Source: Xiphias gladius (Eukaryota > Chordata > Actinopteri > Istiophoriformes > Xiphiidae). Taken from it: DNA of 64,000 nt. Shown piece by piece: positions 27,301 through 38,271 of the stretch. The DNA lies in NCBI RefSeq assembly GCF_016859285.1, contig NC_053408.1:6568213-6632212 (forward strand), given 5' to 3'. Each line of letters opens with the position of its first letter. Within the stretch, counting starts at the first letter, position 1. The position numbers and the translations under genes are program-made. The notes beneath the pieces are model-generated. The model was given only the letters and a program-made list of their open reading frames with translations. It did not search any database and had not been told where the DNA came from.

Positions 27301-30300
27301 GAAAAGATGACAGCATGAGTATAAAAATGAATGAGTCATATTTATTCAGAATATGTTGAGGCTGTCAGGAAAGGAAATGAGAGTGAGAGAGAAAAAGAGA
27401 AAGACAGAGAAAAGGGCTGGAGAGAAAGAAAAAGGAAAAAGACAGAAATAACAAGACAGACATGATTACAACTTTGTATAAAAAGTACAAATATGAAAAG
27501 CCTTCAACAGAAGATGAAAAAGGCACAATAAAAGCACTTGTTGGGTACAAATTTTGTCTGTTGGGAAGAGGGTTTGCATCAGACATCAAAATTACATTTT
27601 GTGTGTATAGTGATTGACTATGGTATTGAAGCTTAGGTCTTTAGTAGCACTCTGGGTGGGTAGAAGTGAAAATGTTCCTACTAAAATGCCACTCATGGAG
27701 TATGGATGTTCTCTGACCTGTATTGAACTCTTCAGGATGAATCCTGACACGAGGCTGTGTGTGACGCGTTTGTTTGCTGTTTCCACGGAGCAATCTGTTG
27801 CCACTGTCACCACAAAGAGGTCAAACACCATTTTACAGCCTGGCTGAGCGATGTGCACACAACTACTCCTTTCTCTTGTTCAATCCACGTTCTCTTTCAC
27901 ACGTGCAATCTCTAAAGCACATGCACAGACACACATACAGGGAATGCAAATCAATGTACACTTTACAGATTAAAAAAAAACACCTTGAGTTATTCTTAAC
28001 CACCTTCTATATTTATTCTAGTCTTTTTTCCTATTCTTCTCACATTTAGGAACCTTAATTGAAGTAGAAACGGGGCAACCCTCTAAGGATGGCAAACTCA
28101 GTCTGTCGGTCAGTCAGTCCACCACTGTGGTCCAGGCTGAAATATTCAACAAATATTGGGCAGATTGGCATCAATCTGGATGAATCTTACTGACATTGGT
28201 GATCCTCTGACTTTTACTCTAGCACTACCAGGAGGTTCACATTTGTGGCTTTGAGTGAAATGTCTTGACAAGTGTTGGATGGATTGCCATAAAACTTTAT
28301 ACAGACGTTAATGTTTCTTTTAGGATAAACTGTAATAACGTTGGTGATCCCCTGACTTTTAATCTAGCACAGAAATCAAATTTTTATTTTGTTTAGTAAC
28401 CAAATGGTTTTGGTTTCATAACTAAATATCTGCAAGGCTTACTGTAAGTTCAGCCTCACAGAGTGACTAGCATGGCTGTAGACCTTTAGTCTTGTTAAAA
28501 CTTCACCAGCAATGAAAGAGTGTAGATGGAAAAAAATAAGGGAAGAATTACCCAACTGTCAGTAAAAGCGTCCCCTTTTCAGAGTCTGTGGCTGGGGTCT
28601 GCTTGACAAATAAAAACTGCCCAGCAGTTTGTCATCCGGTGGTCACTCTCCAGGATGTCACTTCCTACGCTGGGCTTTTATGTGGATTGAGGGCCTTTCA
28701 CTGCACCTTCAATAACAGCGTGAGAGAAAAGCGCTGACACTGGCCTGATGACAGCCTGCCACCCAACAAGCTGCCGAAAATATAGTACTTAATGTTTTTG
28801 TACCTGGTTTGGGTGTGTGTAGGAAGCCTGAAAGCCTGAATGGAGCCTTTTCTACAGACAGAAATATCTTCCAGTTGATTCATGTCTGTAACTTAAGGAA
28901 CATAACTTAAGGATGTCAAGCAAATACACCAACCTTTGCATTTTTTCTGATCTTTATTGGAGATGCAGTCAGCTGACGATTTTATATTTTCTATGTGTCT
29001 TTTTAGATCTACAATGAGATGATCCGGGACCTGCTGAACCCATCCTCAGGCTTCTTGGACCTGAGAGAAGACTCTAAGGGAGTTATTCAGGTTGCCGGCA
29101 TCACGGAGGTGTCTACCATCAATGCCCAAGAGGTGAGACAAGCTACAAAACCCTGCACTATATGATGCATGTACTTTTATCAAAACATTTGGATTTAAGC
29201 ACACACCACAAAGAACTCTGCCTGTGTCTTGTCAGATCATGGAATTGCTGATGAAGGGGAACAAACAACGCACCCAGGAGCCCACAGCCGCCAATCAGAC
29301 GTCATCTCGCTCTCACGCTGTGCTGCAGGTGGCTGTCAAGCAGCAGAGCCGCTGTCGGGACGTCCTGCAGGAGGTCCGCTTTGCGCGCCTCTTTATGATC
29401 GACCTCGCCGGCTCTGAACGAGCAGCACAGGTGTGTGTGTTTATATATACTCAGTCAGGTGGCGTTTAAAATAGCTGAAATTGTGTTTAATTCGGAGTTG
29501 CACAGGTAGAGTGTTATTTGGTGTGTGTGTGAGTACTTGTCTGGGTGCATTTGCTTTTGTCAATGACATTTCTGCCAAATTCAAGTTCAAGTTCAAAGAC
29601 TTATGTGTCCATTACTAACACTGCTCCTTCTAAGCCTGTACGGATACATTACAGATGTATAGCCTCAAAACTAGAAGGGCCTGCTTTGTGATTGTGTCTG
29701 CACTCATGTAGCGTCTTAACCGTACTCTGCTCACGGGGGACGCTTGGAAGCGAGTCTTTACAAGAGTCAGAGGATTAAGGTTCCCATAAGCCTCAGGAGA
29801 CTATAATAAAAGCCTCTTTATATCTGCCGTTATGGTCCAGTGTGCTGTTTATTAAAGTAATACACTAACCTTTTGGTAAATGGGATCACGTTATAGTGCA
29901 GCATGACGTTTTGAGTATTTCCTTTCATACCACTTTACCTTTATTCAACTACATGTATTTGACAGCTATAGTTACTGGTCACTTTACAAATAAAGATTTT
30001 AACATGTAAAGTATGATGCATTGTTATAGATATACAGTAAGTACTGAACACCTCTGCTTTTGATACTTAAGTAAATTGTGCTGATTACACTTGCATACTT
30101 TTACTTAAATAACATTTTCAGTGCAGGTAAAGGATGTGAATACTTCTTCCACCACTGCCGATTGGTCTTCTTGTCACGTGACAAGGCATCGACGAGTCTA
30201 TTGATTAAAACAATAATGCCCGCACACTGATTCAAAACACAAGTTTTATTTAAAATACAATGTTCTGATCCCAGGTGGATCTTCCCCCTTCCAAAAAGCT

Positions 30301-33300
30301 TATTTACCCAAAATGTTCATATATTCCTTGAACCAAGGCAATTGTGATCATAATGTTTTCACTTTCCCCCTTTCTCTCTCTGTTTAATCATTTGAAGGAA
30401 GATTCTGTCCCAAAACACGGTCATATATGGAATAATTTAATTACTGCAATCAATATTTTGTTGATATTACCTTTTACAAGAAACAGGCAAACCAAAGGAA
30501 AAATAATAAAAAATAAAAAAAATAAATAAACATATGCAGGGTAAAATAATAAATCATAACTTTACAAAAAAAGTAGTAAAAAAAAATTGAATTTTGAAGA
30601 TGATGAGTAGTTTCATGATCGCCAAGTAAATAATTTTACAGCACAGCCACTCACATGCTGTTTAGCTGCTCTGTTTAGAATATTGTCTCTGGTGTCACTT
30701 GTGAGAAGAGCAGGGCTGTATTATCAGACAGAAAGAGAAGACTATCTCTGAGCTGATTCATGATCTGGGTTTTATTATTGCTTTGACCTCTTTTTAAGTA
30801 GTCGGGTGAGTATGCTGAAAAGTATTGGTTCGGTTTTTTATTAGCAGTCTTTCAAGTTGAGTCCGCTTTTGTCGGTCAGGTGAATAGCTTGTCACTGTCG
30901 CCCACTGCCGCGACTTTGCACAGTCAGCGAGTGAGGGCACTTATTTACCATGGAGACTATTGATGAATAGCACATGTAGCCCCAATTAAGAATTGAGCAG
31001 AACAGAGAATGTTTGGCATGGCAAACATTTTCCCTGCTTCGACAGAAGAGGAGCTCATGCAATTAGTAAAAGGTGAAGTTGATTTAGTTCAGCCAAGTAT
31101 TGATGGACAAAAGGTAGGAGGTAATGCCATCTCCTGGGCAAGAGTGGAAACATCACAACTACTCCGAAAGAAGCTGCAAAGAGCCTTCATGTTCAGAAGT
31201 TTGGGTGCCTTGGTGGCCAAGGCGTTTTAAGCCCCTGAAAACTTGGTTTCAGTTTTTAAGTATTTCTCTGTAACATTAAATATTCATGGCTAAATAAGGA
31301 GCAATCCAAGTCTTAATAACATCCTTAGGTATTATTTATTAAGAGGTTTAAACTCAAAAAGTGAAAAAGTTGATTGAGATAATACATTTTTAGGGTGTTT
31401 TAGGTGCTGAGCGTGTAATCACAATGTCCCTGGTTGTAACTTGGGGTGTTTGTGGCATCGCTCACTCGTGTTATTTCCTGTCAGCTCTTGACTGCCTACT
31501 CTGGAAAAAAGGCATAAAATGTCCAAAAAAATACTTTAAAAAGTTAAATTTTTCTCACTCACGTCTCTGTCTGTTTATGTATCAGACTCAGAACAGGGGT
31601 CAGCGGTTGAAAGAAGGGGCCCACATCAACCGCTCCCTCCTGGCTTTGGGCAACTGCATCAATGCCCTGAGTGACAAAAATGGACACAAGTATGTCAACT
31701 ACCGAGACAGCAAGTTGACTCGCCTACTCAAGGTATGACAATTTAAGAATTTATAAGGGACCAACTCCAGACTATCATACCTGTGTTTTACAATTCAGGT
31801 TTCCTTTTTTTTAATCTCCTGTATTCATTTTTTTTTTTTTTTCAATCTTCGATTGACAGGACTCGTTGGGCGGGAACAGCCGAACTGTCATGATAGCCCA
31901 TATTAGCCCCGCCTCCGTGGCTTTTGAGGAGTCTCGTAACACGCTGACGTATGCTGACCGTGCCAAAAGTATTCGAACACGGGTGAGCTCAGAACACACG
32001 TTTTAATGTTTTAGCTTCTCATCTGCTCTCACTGATTTAGTAGAGATCAATTCGCTTAATAATACAATGAATTATGTCATTATATTTCTTGAAAATATGC
32101 TTCACCTTAGAATATGTGCACGAGGCATATATAGCTTTATAAGGAGTTAAGAGCAGATTTTATAGCTTATTACTACTCATTGTAAGACATTTACTGCCAA
32201 TAAAGCAGATCCGGGTACAGTAGTAGTATTTCAAAAGTCAAAGTTAGTTTAGCTAACTTTTTAGAAAATCCAATTTTCAGTGTGAAATTTGGGACCAATG
32301 TAAATATTTAGCTATTCTTTTCTTTGTCTTTCTTATCACTGTTTGCTTCAGGTAAAGAAGAACCTGATAAATGTGTCATACCACATTGCTCAATACACAA
32401 ACATCATCTCAGACCTGCGCTGCGAGATCCAGCGGCTAAAGAAGAAGATTGCAGATCAGGCGAGCCGTCAGGTCAACTCAGACCGGGCTGACATCCGCCA
32501 TGTCCAGGGTAAAGTCTTGGCAACTCAGCCTCCTCCGGGACATGAAGAATATCTGCCAAATTAAGCTGTTTTTCTAATATTTGTATGCTACAGTGTCTGT
32601 GTATGACTGTTTCCCTTTTATCCCATTCTGCCCTCCTCTCCTCTCACCATCTTTCGCCACATAGCTGAAGTCCAGGCCCACTCAAGCCATCAGAGTCGGG
32701 CGGAGATGGACCTGTTGAGGGAGCAGCTCCTGGATGCCTTCCGCCAACAGATGGAGATCAGGAAGAGCCTGATGGATCTGGAAAACAGCAACATGGAGAT
32801 CCAGATCGACACCTCTAAGCACCTGCTAACCATTGCAGAGTCAGTGTTTAGCACTTATGTCATACCTCTCCCATCTGATAGTACATAGCATCCAGTTAGT
32901 TGACAGAAAGGTTGAAACCTTGCTTACAGTACAGTATTTGCAACTCATCCCCAAAGTTCCTCTGAGAGTATTAATGCTCTGACCTTTTATGAGTCTTTCT
33001 TCCAGCTCTGGTCAACAGTGATCAAATCTAAATTAGTGTGAAAGGTGTGTTGAACACCAGGTAACCATAGCAACCATAGTTCTCCGTCCCGTTGCAGTCA
33101 GTGAACTCGAGAACCCGTTGCGATGAAACAGACCTAACCATAGGTTTGACTGACTACACATAATCTTGAGACACAGATGATGACTGGGTCAGCGTTCATT
33201 CAATTCTGACTGCAGAAAAGTGATCGTTATGGCCTAGCTGTAAATTATAAACCAGATGACTAATAATTTTTGCTTAGCAGTTAAAATTTAGATTTTTTTC

Positions 33301-36300
33301 CCCTAGCTGGGAGCAAGAGCGGGGCAGGCGCAGGAGGAAGTGGCGCGCAGAAAGGAGAAAGGAACGTGTCAATAAGGATGAAAGCGAGAAAGACTCTGAC
33401 TCCCCAGAGTCTCCCCCTGACAGCAGTGAGACCCAGGAGGTGGCAATTGCCCGAGAAAATCTGGTCACACTCATGGCTGAACAGAAAGGGAATCAGAAAC
33501 AGAAGGTAGAATTTTTGGTCTTCTTCTTGAAAAATAAGGAAAAACCATAGTGTTATATAAAATCTTTAACCATATGAGACAAAAATCCCAATACAGAAAT
33601 CTGATTAGCTCCTGTTGTTTGTCCCCTGAGGCGTTGCTCGAGCGAAGGTTTCTGGAGCTTCGAGATCGCGCCCGTCGCTTGGAAGAGCTGCTGCCTCGGC
33701 GGGTGAGCTCGGAGGAGCAGCGCGAGGTCCTGGGCCTCCTCTGCAAGGTCCACGAGCTGGAGATCGAGAATGCGGAGATGCAGTCCCACGCGCTGCTCAA
33801 GGACAACGTCATCCGGCAGAAAAACTTTGTGGTGCAGCGCTTTGAGCAGCACAGACACCTGTGTGACGAGATAATTCAGCAGCAGAGACAGTTCATTGAT
33901 GGTGAGTCTATCAGTGTTTACTCAGAAACTTGTTGGAAAGCCTCCTAAATATCTGTTGTTTGGTTAATTGCTTTGTAGTTCCTTTCCAGGGGTCTGGTTT
34001 AGAGCTGCACCAATTTGAAAATTAATCTGCCACTGTTTTGATAACCGGTTAAAGTCATTTTCAAATTACTTGCAAAATGACATACAGTTGATGGTTCCAA
34101 TTTTTCAAACGGGAGGATTTTCTGCATTTTTTGGTCTTACATTATAGTAAATTGAATTGTTTGGGGTTTTGAACTGTTGGTCAGAGAAAACAAGACATTT
34201 GATGACATCACTATAGACCGAAGTATTAACCAATTAATCGATAAAATAATCTGCAGATTAATCAATACTGAAAATAATCGTTAGTTTCCGGCATAGTTTA
34301 GTTTTTGTTTTAGGTATAGTGAATTTCTGGTTTACTGAATTATACATGCACCTGCGTGTTCCAGACCACAGTCTGCTAGTGCCCCCCCACCTCCAGGAGC
34401 TGTATGATATTTACATGAGGGAACTGGATGAGAGGAAGCTGGACAGAGCCATGGCCCTGGATAAGGTGACCACCAGACGCACCATCAAGGTAACCCCAGT
34501 ATAACAAATCCAATTAAAAAACGTAATAATAGTGCAACGTTAATAGGTTGGCATTGATATAAGTAATTCCTATTAAAGGCTCTGCTGTCATTTCCAGGAG
34601 GGCTCTCTACCCAAAATCGCCCTGCCCAATCAGTGTCGCGACAACATGCAGGACATGGACTCAGACCAGGAGAGTGTACGCAACATGTGCCCTGATCCCA
34701 GACGAGGCCAAGCCAAAATTCGTAGACACACCTTGCCACCCATTCTGCCTGAGCCTGAGCTGTAAGAGGGCATCTTGTTCATATGTATCCCATTGAGAAT
34801 CTAAAAAAAAAAAAGGAAAAGCCATTTACAGTAATATTAAAGCAAGCATTGCCACACCTACGTATTCCAATGAACAAGTTCATTTGAGGTTCTCAGTTGT
34901 GTTCTCTTTTTCCCCTTTGCCAGGGACAATAACAGAGTGTTTAAGAGCAGCCCTCATGCCAGGCAGATGAAGAACTCAGCTGTAATGACACCGCCTCCCA
35001 TCCACATCAACGGGAAGGGCAACAGAGAGGTGAGGACAGTTCGAATAGGCAGTATTTGTCTTTACTCATTCCAGATCAACAATTATGCCTGACAGATGTT
35101 TCATGCTGTGAATTCATACAGTCTAGTCAGGTGGTGCTTTTCACTTCAAGCTATATTGGTTCCTGTTTTTAATTCAAGTCACAGAGATATTTCAATATAA
35201 TCTGACGTTTTGCACTAAGCGTTTTTGCTGATCTCCCCATGTTGAAATTTCCAAACCAGCAGAATTACATCTTTCTTCCAGGCTTGACATAATATTACCG
35301 CCATCTAAGTTTCTCTCTATGCAAATGTTTCAGGACTGTGACTCATAGACTAGATGGAGTAAGAGAGAGATGAGAGCTAGAATCCAAATGCCCTATTCAA
35401 AGTAAAAATTCCATTTTGGAGAGACACAGCCTTGATTAAGATGGCACTCAACCTGATCTCGACCGAAAGCGAAGGACCCCAGTGAATGCCTGATCATAAT
35501 GTGGCACTCTGCATCTCACGCCTGCAGCTGCAGCCGCTGGCTCCTGAGAGCTCTCTGAGCTACAGCCATCTCAGCCACAGCGTCAGCAGCCACCTGGACT
35601 CATCGCCCGAGAGCAGCGAGGCCGGGGCTGATATCCCCCTTTCACGAAATGGTAAGATGGACAAACCAGTGTTAACGTGAGTGGAGGGACATTTGAAGAA
35701 GACCATTAAACAGTCGTTGTTTTTAACAACTTTTCTGAAAGGTTTCAGCATATGGAAAGTACACCCTTAGTCACAGTTCACATGCTGCATCTGGACATGT
35801 TTTTAATGCACCTTTTCATTCACTTTTTTTGGGCAGATATTTTATTTGGAACATTTTATTTGCAGGTTTTTTGTGGTACTTATTTGTTTGTTAATGTCAC
35901 GTCAGTTTTCTGAGCACCATCGTCCCAGGAGACACACATTTTTGGCTATGTTTATGTTATGTATGTGGCTAGAATGACAGACAAATATAAATCTGTATTA
36001 GCATTTGTACATTAATGAAAGGGCTGCATCTAGTGATTGTTTTCCATATCAATGAATCAGATTTTTTTTCAGTTGTCTGGTCCTTTTTTTTTTTTTTTTT
36101 AAATACACATTGCAAATTCCTGTAGCACAGGATGATGTTTTCAAAATTGCCTGTTTTTGTCCAAAATCCAAACAATTTAACAAGGGTATAAAACAGAAAA
36201 AACCAACAAATTTTAGAGGCTGTGACCAGCAAATATTTGGTATTTTTCCTCATTAATGACTAAAATGATCGAACTAATAATAATTTCAGCGCTAATTAAT

Positions 36301-38271
36301 TGTTAGCTTTGCCCAAAAATAATGGCAAGTGATTCACTTTCTTTCTCAAGTTGCACTCTGATGGACTGTAAAGCTGCATTCCAAACTCTCTACCCAGACC
36401 CACCTCCTTCACTGAGTAGGTAGAAATAAGAAAAGGTGGTAAATTAAATAAAACAACAAACCTCTCCTCGTGTCCCCACAGAGCGGCAGCAGATCCTAAA
36501 GGGGGTCAAGAACATTGTAGTAAAAGCAGCCCGTCGACGCTCCAAAGCCCTAGAGGTGGATGCCTTGCGGTTACCCCCTCCCCCCTCTCCCCTGGACCCC
36601 AAGAAGGAGAAAAGTAGCCTTTCTTTGAGCGAGGCGCTGCCTAGAGGTTTGCCGATGCGGCGCGGCAGGCAGCCAAGCCCCGAGCTCAGACACGCCACCT
36701 CGGACGATAACCTGTCCAGCAGCACCGGGGAGGGACCCGGCCTGCAGGTGACCTGGACGCGCCCACGTAACCGCCAGGTCGCCACCAAGAACCAAACGCC
36801 CAGAGAAGTGGACTTTGAGGCTCGCCGCAAGAAGAGGCGCTCACGCTCTTTCGAGGTCACTGGTCAAGCAGTGAGTATATTCTATTTGCTGTATGTACAG
36901 TATTAGTATTAACATTTTAGAGTACCTCTTCAGTAGATGCTGATGTATTTGTGTAAGCTGCATTCATATTAGACAGGTAAGACTATAAGATAAATGGCAA
37001 CCAGCCTTTAATATACTGTACAAGTTTTTGGGTTTTTTTGTTGTTTTTTTGGTCTTTTTATTATTATTATGGATGTAAAGTATCATACAATATACAGAAC
37101 AATTACATGCCCATACCCCACTTGTCATTAAATCAGATTTTATTTTGAATCACGTGTCAGTACTTTGAGCCATCTCAAAAAAAGAGCACACATAAACATT
37201 AACCGCAATGAACAGTGTCTGATACCAGAACCCATAGATTAACAAACAGAGACAGCACTCTGAACACAGATACGCAGAACAGACCAAAACCAAAAGAAAT
37301 CTATAGGGTCTGTATATTCAGCTTCAGACGCTTTTGTCAGATTGGAGAAATGGAAAAGCCATATTTGATACTGCGTTGCGCCTTGTCAAATGGCTCTACC
37401 CACCACTTCCAGCAACATTTATGCAAATTATTGCCAATCTACACATCTAGCAGAAACAGGCAACACTGGCGTGCCCTTGCCCTGCAGTCCTGGTTTGCCT
37501 TAGTATTACAGATGTCACATAATGTCTGTGCGTTTTATCAGTAGCTCAATGTAGCAAGAGGGAAAAAGCAGCAGCTTGAAAAAAATAAAAAAAATGTGAT
37601 TGGTTTTGGGTGTTAAAAGAGTATGAGTATTTTTCTTTGTTGACTTAATGTTTTTGCAGTTTAAACCAACATCAGTTTCCTTTATTGAAATTGTATACTT
37701 ATATAAGCACTGTAGGTTGTTGCTGTGTGTTATTAGGTACTGTTTATTGTTTTATTGTTTTTCCGTCTGCCTGTGTGACATGACACTGTACATTCTGTCA
37801 CTGGTATCGAATGTTTGCCATGTGCGTTCAATGTGGTCGTCGGTCAGTCAACGATTTTGTTTTTCCTCTCACTTGCAGCTCCCTCAAACCAAGACAACCA
37901 CAGCTCAGAGGTTCCGCCCTCTGGACAGCACATCAGACCCCCATCTCCACATTAACGGTCCGCCCCAGGCCCCCATGCTGCGTCACCAGTACAGGGGGGT
38001 CCCTCCTCTCGCCAAAGTCAGGGCGCCCCACAACAGCCAGCAAACAGGTAGACCGCCGCCACTGTCAGTGGAGAGACATTGACGTTCCTCTTTAACGATC
38101 CTTTTATTGAGCTTGGTGTGTGTTGTTTCCTGTCTCTCCACAGGCTCAAATGCAGAGTCCTCCGCAGCCCACATGAATAACCCGAAGCGAGGGCCCCAGC
38201 TGCGGCAGCCCCAGCCCCTCCTCTACATAACCACCGCAGGCACCGGGGGCCAGCGCACACGCAGACACTGA
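4621..38271 (+). CDS. kif19: Kinesin family member 19 (kinesin-8 type), complete gene of 20 coding exons
   Basis: Plus-end-directed kinesin that also depolymerises microtubules. In mouse, KIF19A sits at the tips of motile cilia and limits their length. Coding exons: 4621-4659, 6968-7048, 23924-24034, 24163-24250, 25473-25609, 29007-29132, 29236-29430, 31586-31732, 31860-31982, 32352-32508, 32665-32839, 33307-33505, 33631-33901, 34365-34489, 34598-34761, 34924-35029, 35528-35651, 36482-36870, 37879-38047, 38144-38271. All junctions are GT-AG and in phase; the total of 3054 nt gives 1017 residues against 998 in human as I recall. The motor domain is about residues 14-350: P-loop GPTGCGKT 104-111, switch I NQTSSRSH 214-221, switch II DLAGSE 250-255, [10 protein letters not shown] in exon 8. 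Coiled coils and a basic, Ser/Pro-rich tail follow. The start was chosen because [12 protein letters not shown] matches the family N-terminus and sits in good context (GACCATGA). Confidence 0.96.
4840..5082. mobile_element. Short non-autonomous DNA transposon (MITE) in kif19 intron 1
   Basis: Terminal inverted repeats of 28 bp: the left end (4840-4867) contains ACTCAGTGGCCACTTTAT, and the right end (5056-5083) carries its reverse complement with two mismatches. The inside is about 190 bp of A/T-rich sequence without an ORF. This terminal motif occurs widely in fish genomes; I do not assign a superfamily. Confidence 0.85.
5165..5456. mobile_element. TIR element of a dispersed AATCGTTAGTTGCAG family, copy a
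   Basis: Begins CTGCAACAATTAGTGGATTC and ends TTGTTAGTTGCAGC, diverged inverted repeats, with the internal motifs that recur at 8225, 21143, 34001 and 36021. There is no coding content. Confidence 0.65.
6015..6260 (+). mobile_element. SINE-like / common fish dispersed repeat
   Basis: Contains motifs I recall from a very common teleost repeat: CATCCATCTGCTTTCTATC, GTATCCCAGCATGCACCGG, GGGTACACCGTAGCCCAGTC and ACACATTCATACTCATATTT, followed by a diverged end. It is non-coding and lies in kif19 intron 1. The class is from recall, not a search. Confidence 0.55.
8225..8590. mobile_element. TIR element, copy b
   Basis: Begins ACAGCTGAAACGGTTAATCA and ends ATAATCGTTAGTTGCAGCTG. The internal AATAATCAGCAACTATTTTG motif is shared with copy a. 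It lies in kif19 intron 2 and holds an A-run at about 8317-8336. Confidence 0.75.
11185..11420 (+). mobile_element. LINE remnant: C-terminal end of a reverse transcriptase ORF
   Basis: A 77-codon open stretch contains [18 protein letters not shown], which resembles the short tail at the end of many fish non-LTR retrotransposon ORF2 proteins (LCLVYKxLNGLAP pattern). The similarity then fades and the frame closes. The RT catalytic region is absent, so this is a 5'-truncated dead copy in kif19 intron 2. Confidence 0.6.
13609..13652. repeat. Near-perfect 20-bp hairpin with 4-base loop, plus adjacent direct repeat
   Basis: Arms TGGGTCACATACAGAAGGTA (13609-13628) and TACCTTCTGTGTGTGACCCA (13633-13652) pair at 19 of 20 positions. 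Just downstream the 15-mer GCTAGGTTAATGTGC occurs twice, 18 bp apart (about 13658-13690). The loop is too short for a microRNA precursor. Confidence 0.9.
18461..18508. repeat. (CA)n microsatellite
   Basis: An interrupted CA tract of about 45 bp in kif19 intron 2. The antisense and sense Thr/His or Val/Cys ORFs over it are artefacts of the repeat. Confidence 0.95.
18760..18802. repeat. Perfect 19-bp hairpin with 5-base loop
   Basis: AAAGTGCATCTCCATCTCT (18760-18778) is followed after GGTGC by its exact reverse complement (18784-18802). No longer element surrounds it, so it looks like a local inverted duplication rather than a transposon end. Confidence 0.95.
21143..21473. mobile_element. TIR element, copy c
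   Basis: Starts with CAACTAACGATTAT and ends AATCAACTAATCGTTGCAAC, so the ends form an inverted repeat of about 20 bp. The inside has the AGTCCAAAACCCAAAGATA and TTTGATCCATAGAATGTCAG segments of the family. It lies near the 3' side of kif19 intron 2. Confidence 0.8.
23924..25609 (+). CDS. kif19: kif19 exons 3-5: P-loop region
   Basis: Exon 3 (23924-24034) encodes [16 protein letters not shown] and on to the FDVAFDY strand. Exon 4 (24163-24250) ends inside the ATP-binding P-loop: GPT plus the first base of the next Gly codon. Exon 5 (25473-25609) completes GCGKT and continues with [13 protein letters not shown]. The donor of exon 4 is followed within 16 bases by about 108 bp of nearly uninterrupted GT repeats. 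Exon 5's acceptor has a long T-run 20-40 bases upstream. Confidence 0.96.
24266..24373. repeat. (GT)n microsatellite next to the kif19 exon 4 donor
   Basis: About 108 bp of GT repeat with a few interruptions starts 16 bases after the exon 4 splice donor, in the intron that splits the P-loop codons. It offers many cryptic GT dinucleotides and, as UG-repeat RNA, possible binding sites for CELF/TDP-43-type proteins. Confidence 0.95.
25083..25330. mobile_element. Fragment of a dispersed fish repeat
   Basis: The segment GCTGCTAAACGCTCCACTA and its surroundings resemble a repeat family I recall from teleost genomes. The ends are not clear and no TIR could be delimited. Confidence 0.35.
25610..29006 (+). 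other. kif19: kif19 intron 5, 3.4 kb, non-coding
   Basis: No exon-like segment was seen. It ends with a dispersed repeat at 28102-28495. A purine-rich stretch at about 27370-27450 gives only low-complexity ORFs. Confidence 0.7.
28102..28495 (+). mobile_element. Dispersed fish repeat, first of two copies
   Basis: Shares with 48296-48830 an ordered series of blocks: GGTCAGTCAGTCC, a GGTCCAG(G/A)CTGA block, GTAATAAC(G/T)TTGG(T/C), GATGATCC or TGATCCCC, ATATCTGCAA-type, and GTAGACCTTTAGTCTTG near the end. It is non-coding. I recognise it as a frequent teleost element but do not name the family. Confidence 0.65.
29007..31982 (+). CDS. kif19: kif19 exons 6-9: switch regions and end of the motor domain
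   Basis: Exon 6 (29007-29132) encodes [15 protein letters not shown]. Exon 7 (29236-29430) carries switch I NQTSSRSH and switch II DLAGSE, the ATP-hydrolysis elements. Exon 8 (31586-31732) carries [16 protein letters not shown] and [10 protein letters not shown] of the microtubule-binding face. Exon 9 (31860-31982) ends the motor with [15 protein letters not shown] leading to the neck. All four exons are phase 0 and every catalytic motif is intact, so the motor is predicted to be active. Confidence 0.96.
29431..31585 (+). other. kif19: kif19 intron 7, non-coding, with a repeat fragment
   Basis: No exon was seen. A dispersed element lies at about 29925-30158, ending AATACTTCTTCCACCACTG, the antisense end of a common fish repeat whose sense start is recalled as CAGTGGTGGAAGAAGTA. 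A/T-rich homopolymer stretches lie at 30480-30590. Confidence 0.6.
29925..30158 (-). mobile_element. Common fish non-autonomous repeat, antisense copy
   Basis: Read on the minus strand it starts CAGTGGTGGAAGAAGTATTC and continues with ACCTGCACTGAAAATG and AAGTAAAAGTATGCAAGTG. A related copy begins at 62632. It has no coding capacity. Confidence 0.6.
32352..34489 (+). CDS. kif19: kif19 exons 10-14: neck and coiled-coil stalk
   Basis: Exon 10 (32352-32508) encodes the kinesin-8-like neck, [20 protein letters not shown]. Exons 11-13 (32665-32839, 33307-33505, 33631-33901) are rich in Glu, Lys, Arg and Leu in heptad-like patterns, including [20 protein letters not shown], so a coiled coil is expected. 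An acidic stretch [13 protein letters not shown] is in exon 12. Exon 14 (34365-34489) encodes [14 protein letters not shown]. Phases join cleanly: 1 at 10/11, 2 at 11/12, 0 at 12/13 and 1 at 13/14. Confidence 0.94.
34001..34291. mobile_element. TIR element, copy d
   Basis: Begins AGAGCTGCACCAATTTGAAA and ends AAAATAATCGTTAGTTTCCG, with the family's internal TTTTGATAACCGGTTAAAG and GGGGTTTTGAACTGTTGGTC motifs also seen in copy b. It lies in kif19 intron 13. Confidence 0.7.
34598..38271 (+). CDS. kif19: kif19 exons 15-20: C-terminal tail
   Basis: Exons 15-17 (34598-34761, 34924-35029, 35528-35651) are weakly conserved and Ser/Pro rich. Exon 18 (36482-36870) is the longest and holds [29 protein letters not shown] and [15 protein letters not shown], which match blocks I recall from the human tail. 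Exon 19 (37879-38047) has PPLAKVRAP. Exon 20 (38144-38271) ends in TGA after QRTRRH. The tail is strongly basic, consistent with extra microtubule or ciliary contacts. The small exons 15-17 rest mostly on splice signals and phase. Confidence 0.92.
36021..36293. mobile_element. TIR element, copy e
   Basis: Begins GGGCTGCATCTAGTGATTGT, contains TGCAAATTCCTGTAGCACAG and TTTTCAAAATTGCC close to the corresponding parts of copy c, and ends in ACTAATAATAATTTCAGC. It lies in kif19 intron 17, just upstream of exon 18. Confidence 0.65.

Noticed and set aside
31009..31230. 73-codon ORF in kif19 intron 7
   Set aside because: Reads smoothly, but lacks splice sites and family similarity; it interrupts the motor coding sequence if included.
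36444..36860. 138-codon minus-strand ORF
   Set aside because: It is the antisense shadow of kif19 exon 18, open because of the exon's high G/C content.
37648..38082. 144-codon ORF on the + strand
   Set aside because: It runs through intron 18 into exon 19 in a frame different from kif19; the sense frame of exon 19 fits the family tail.
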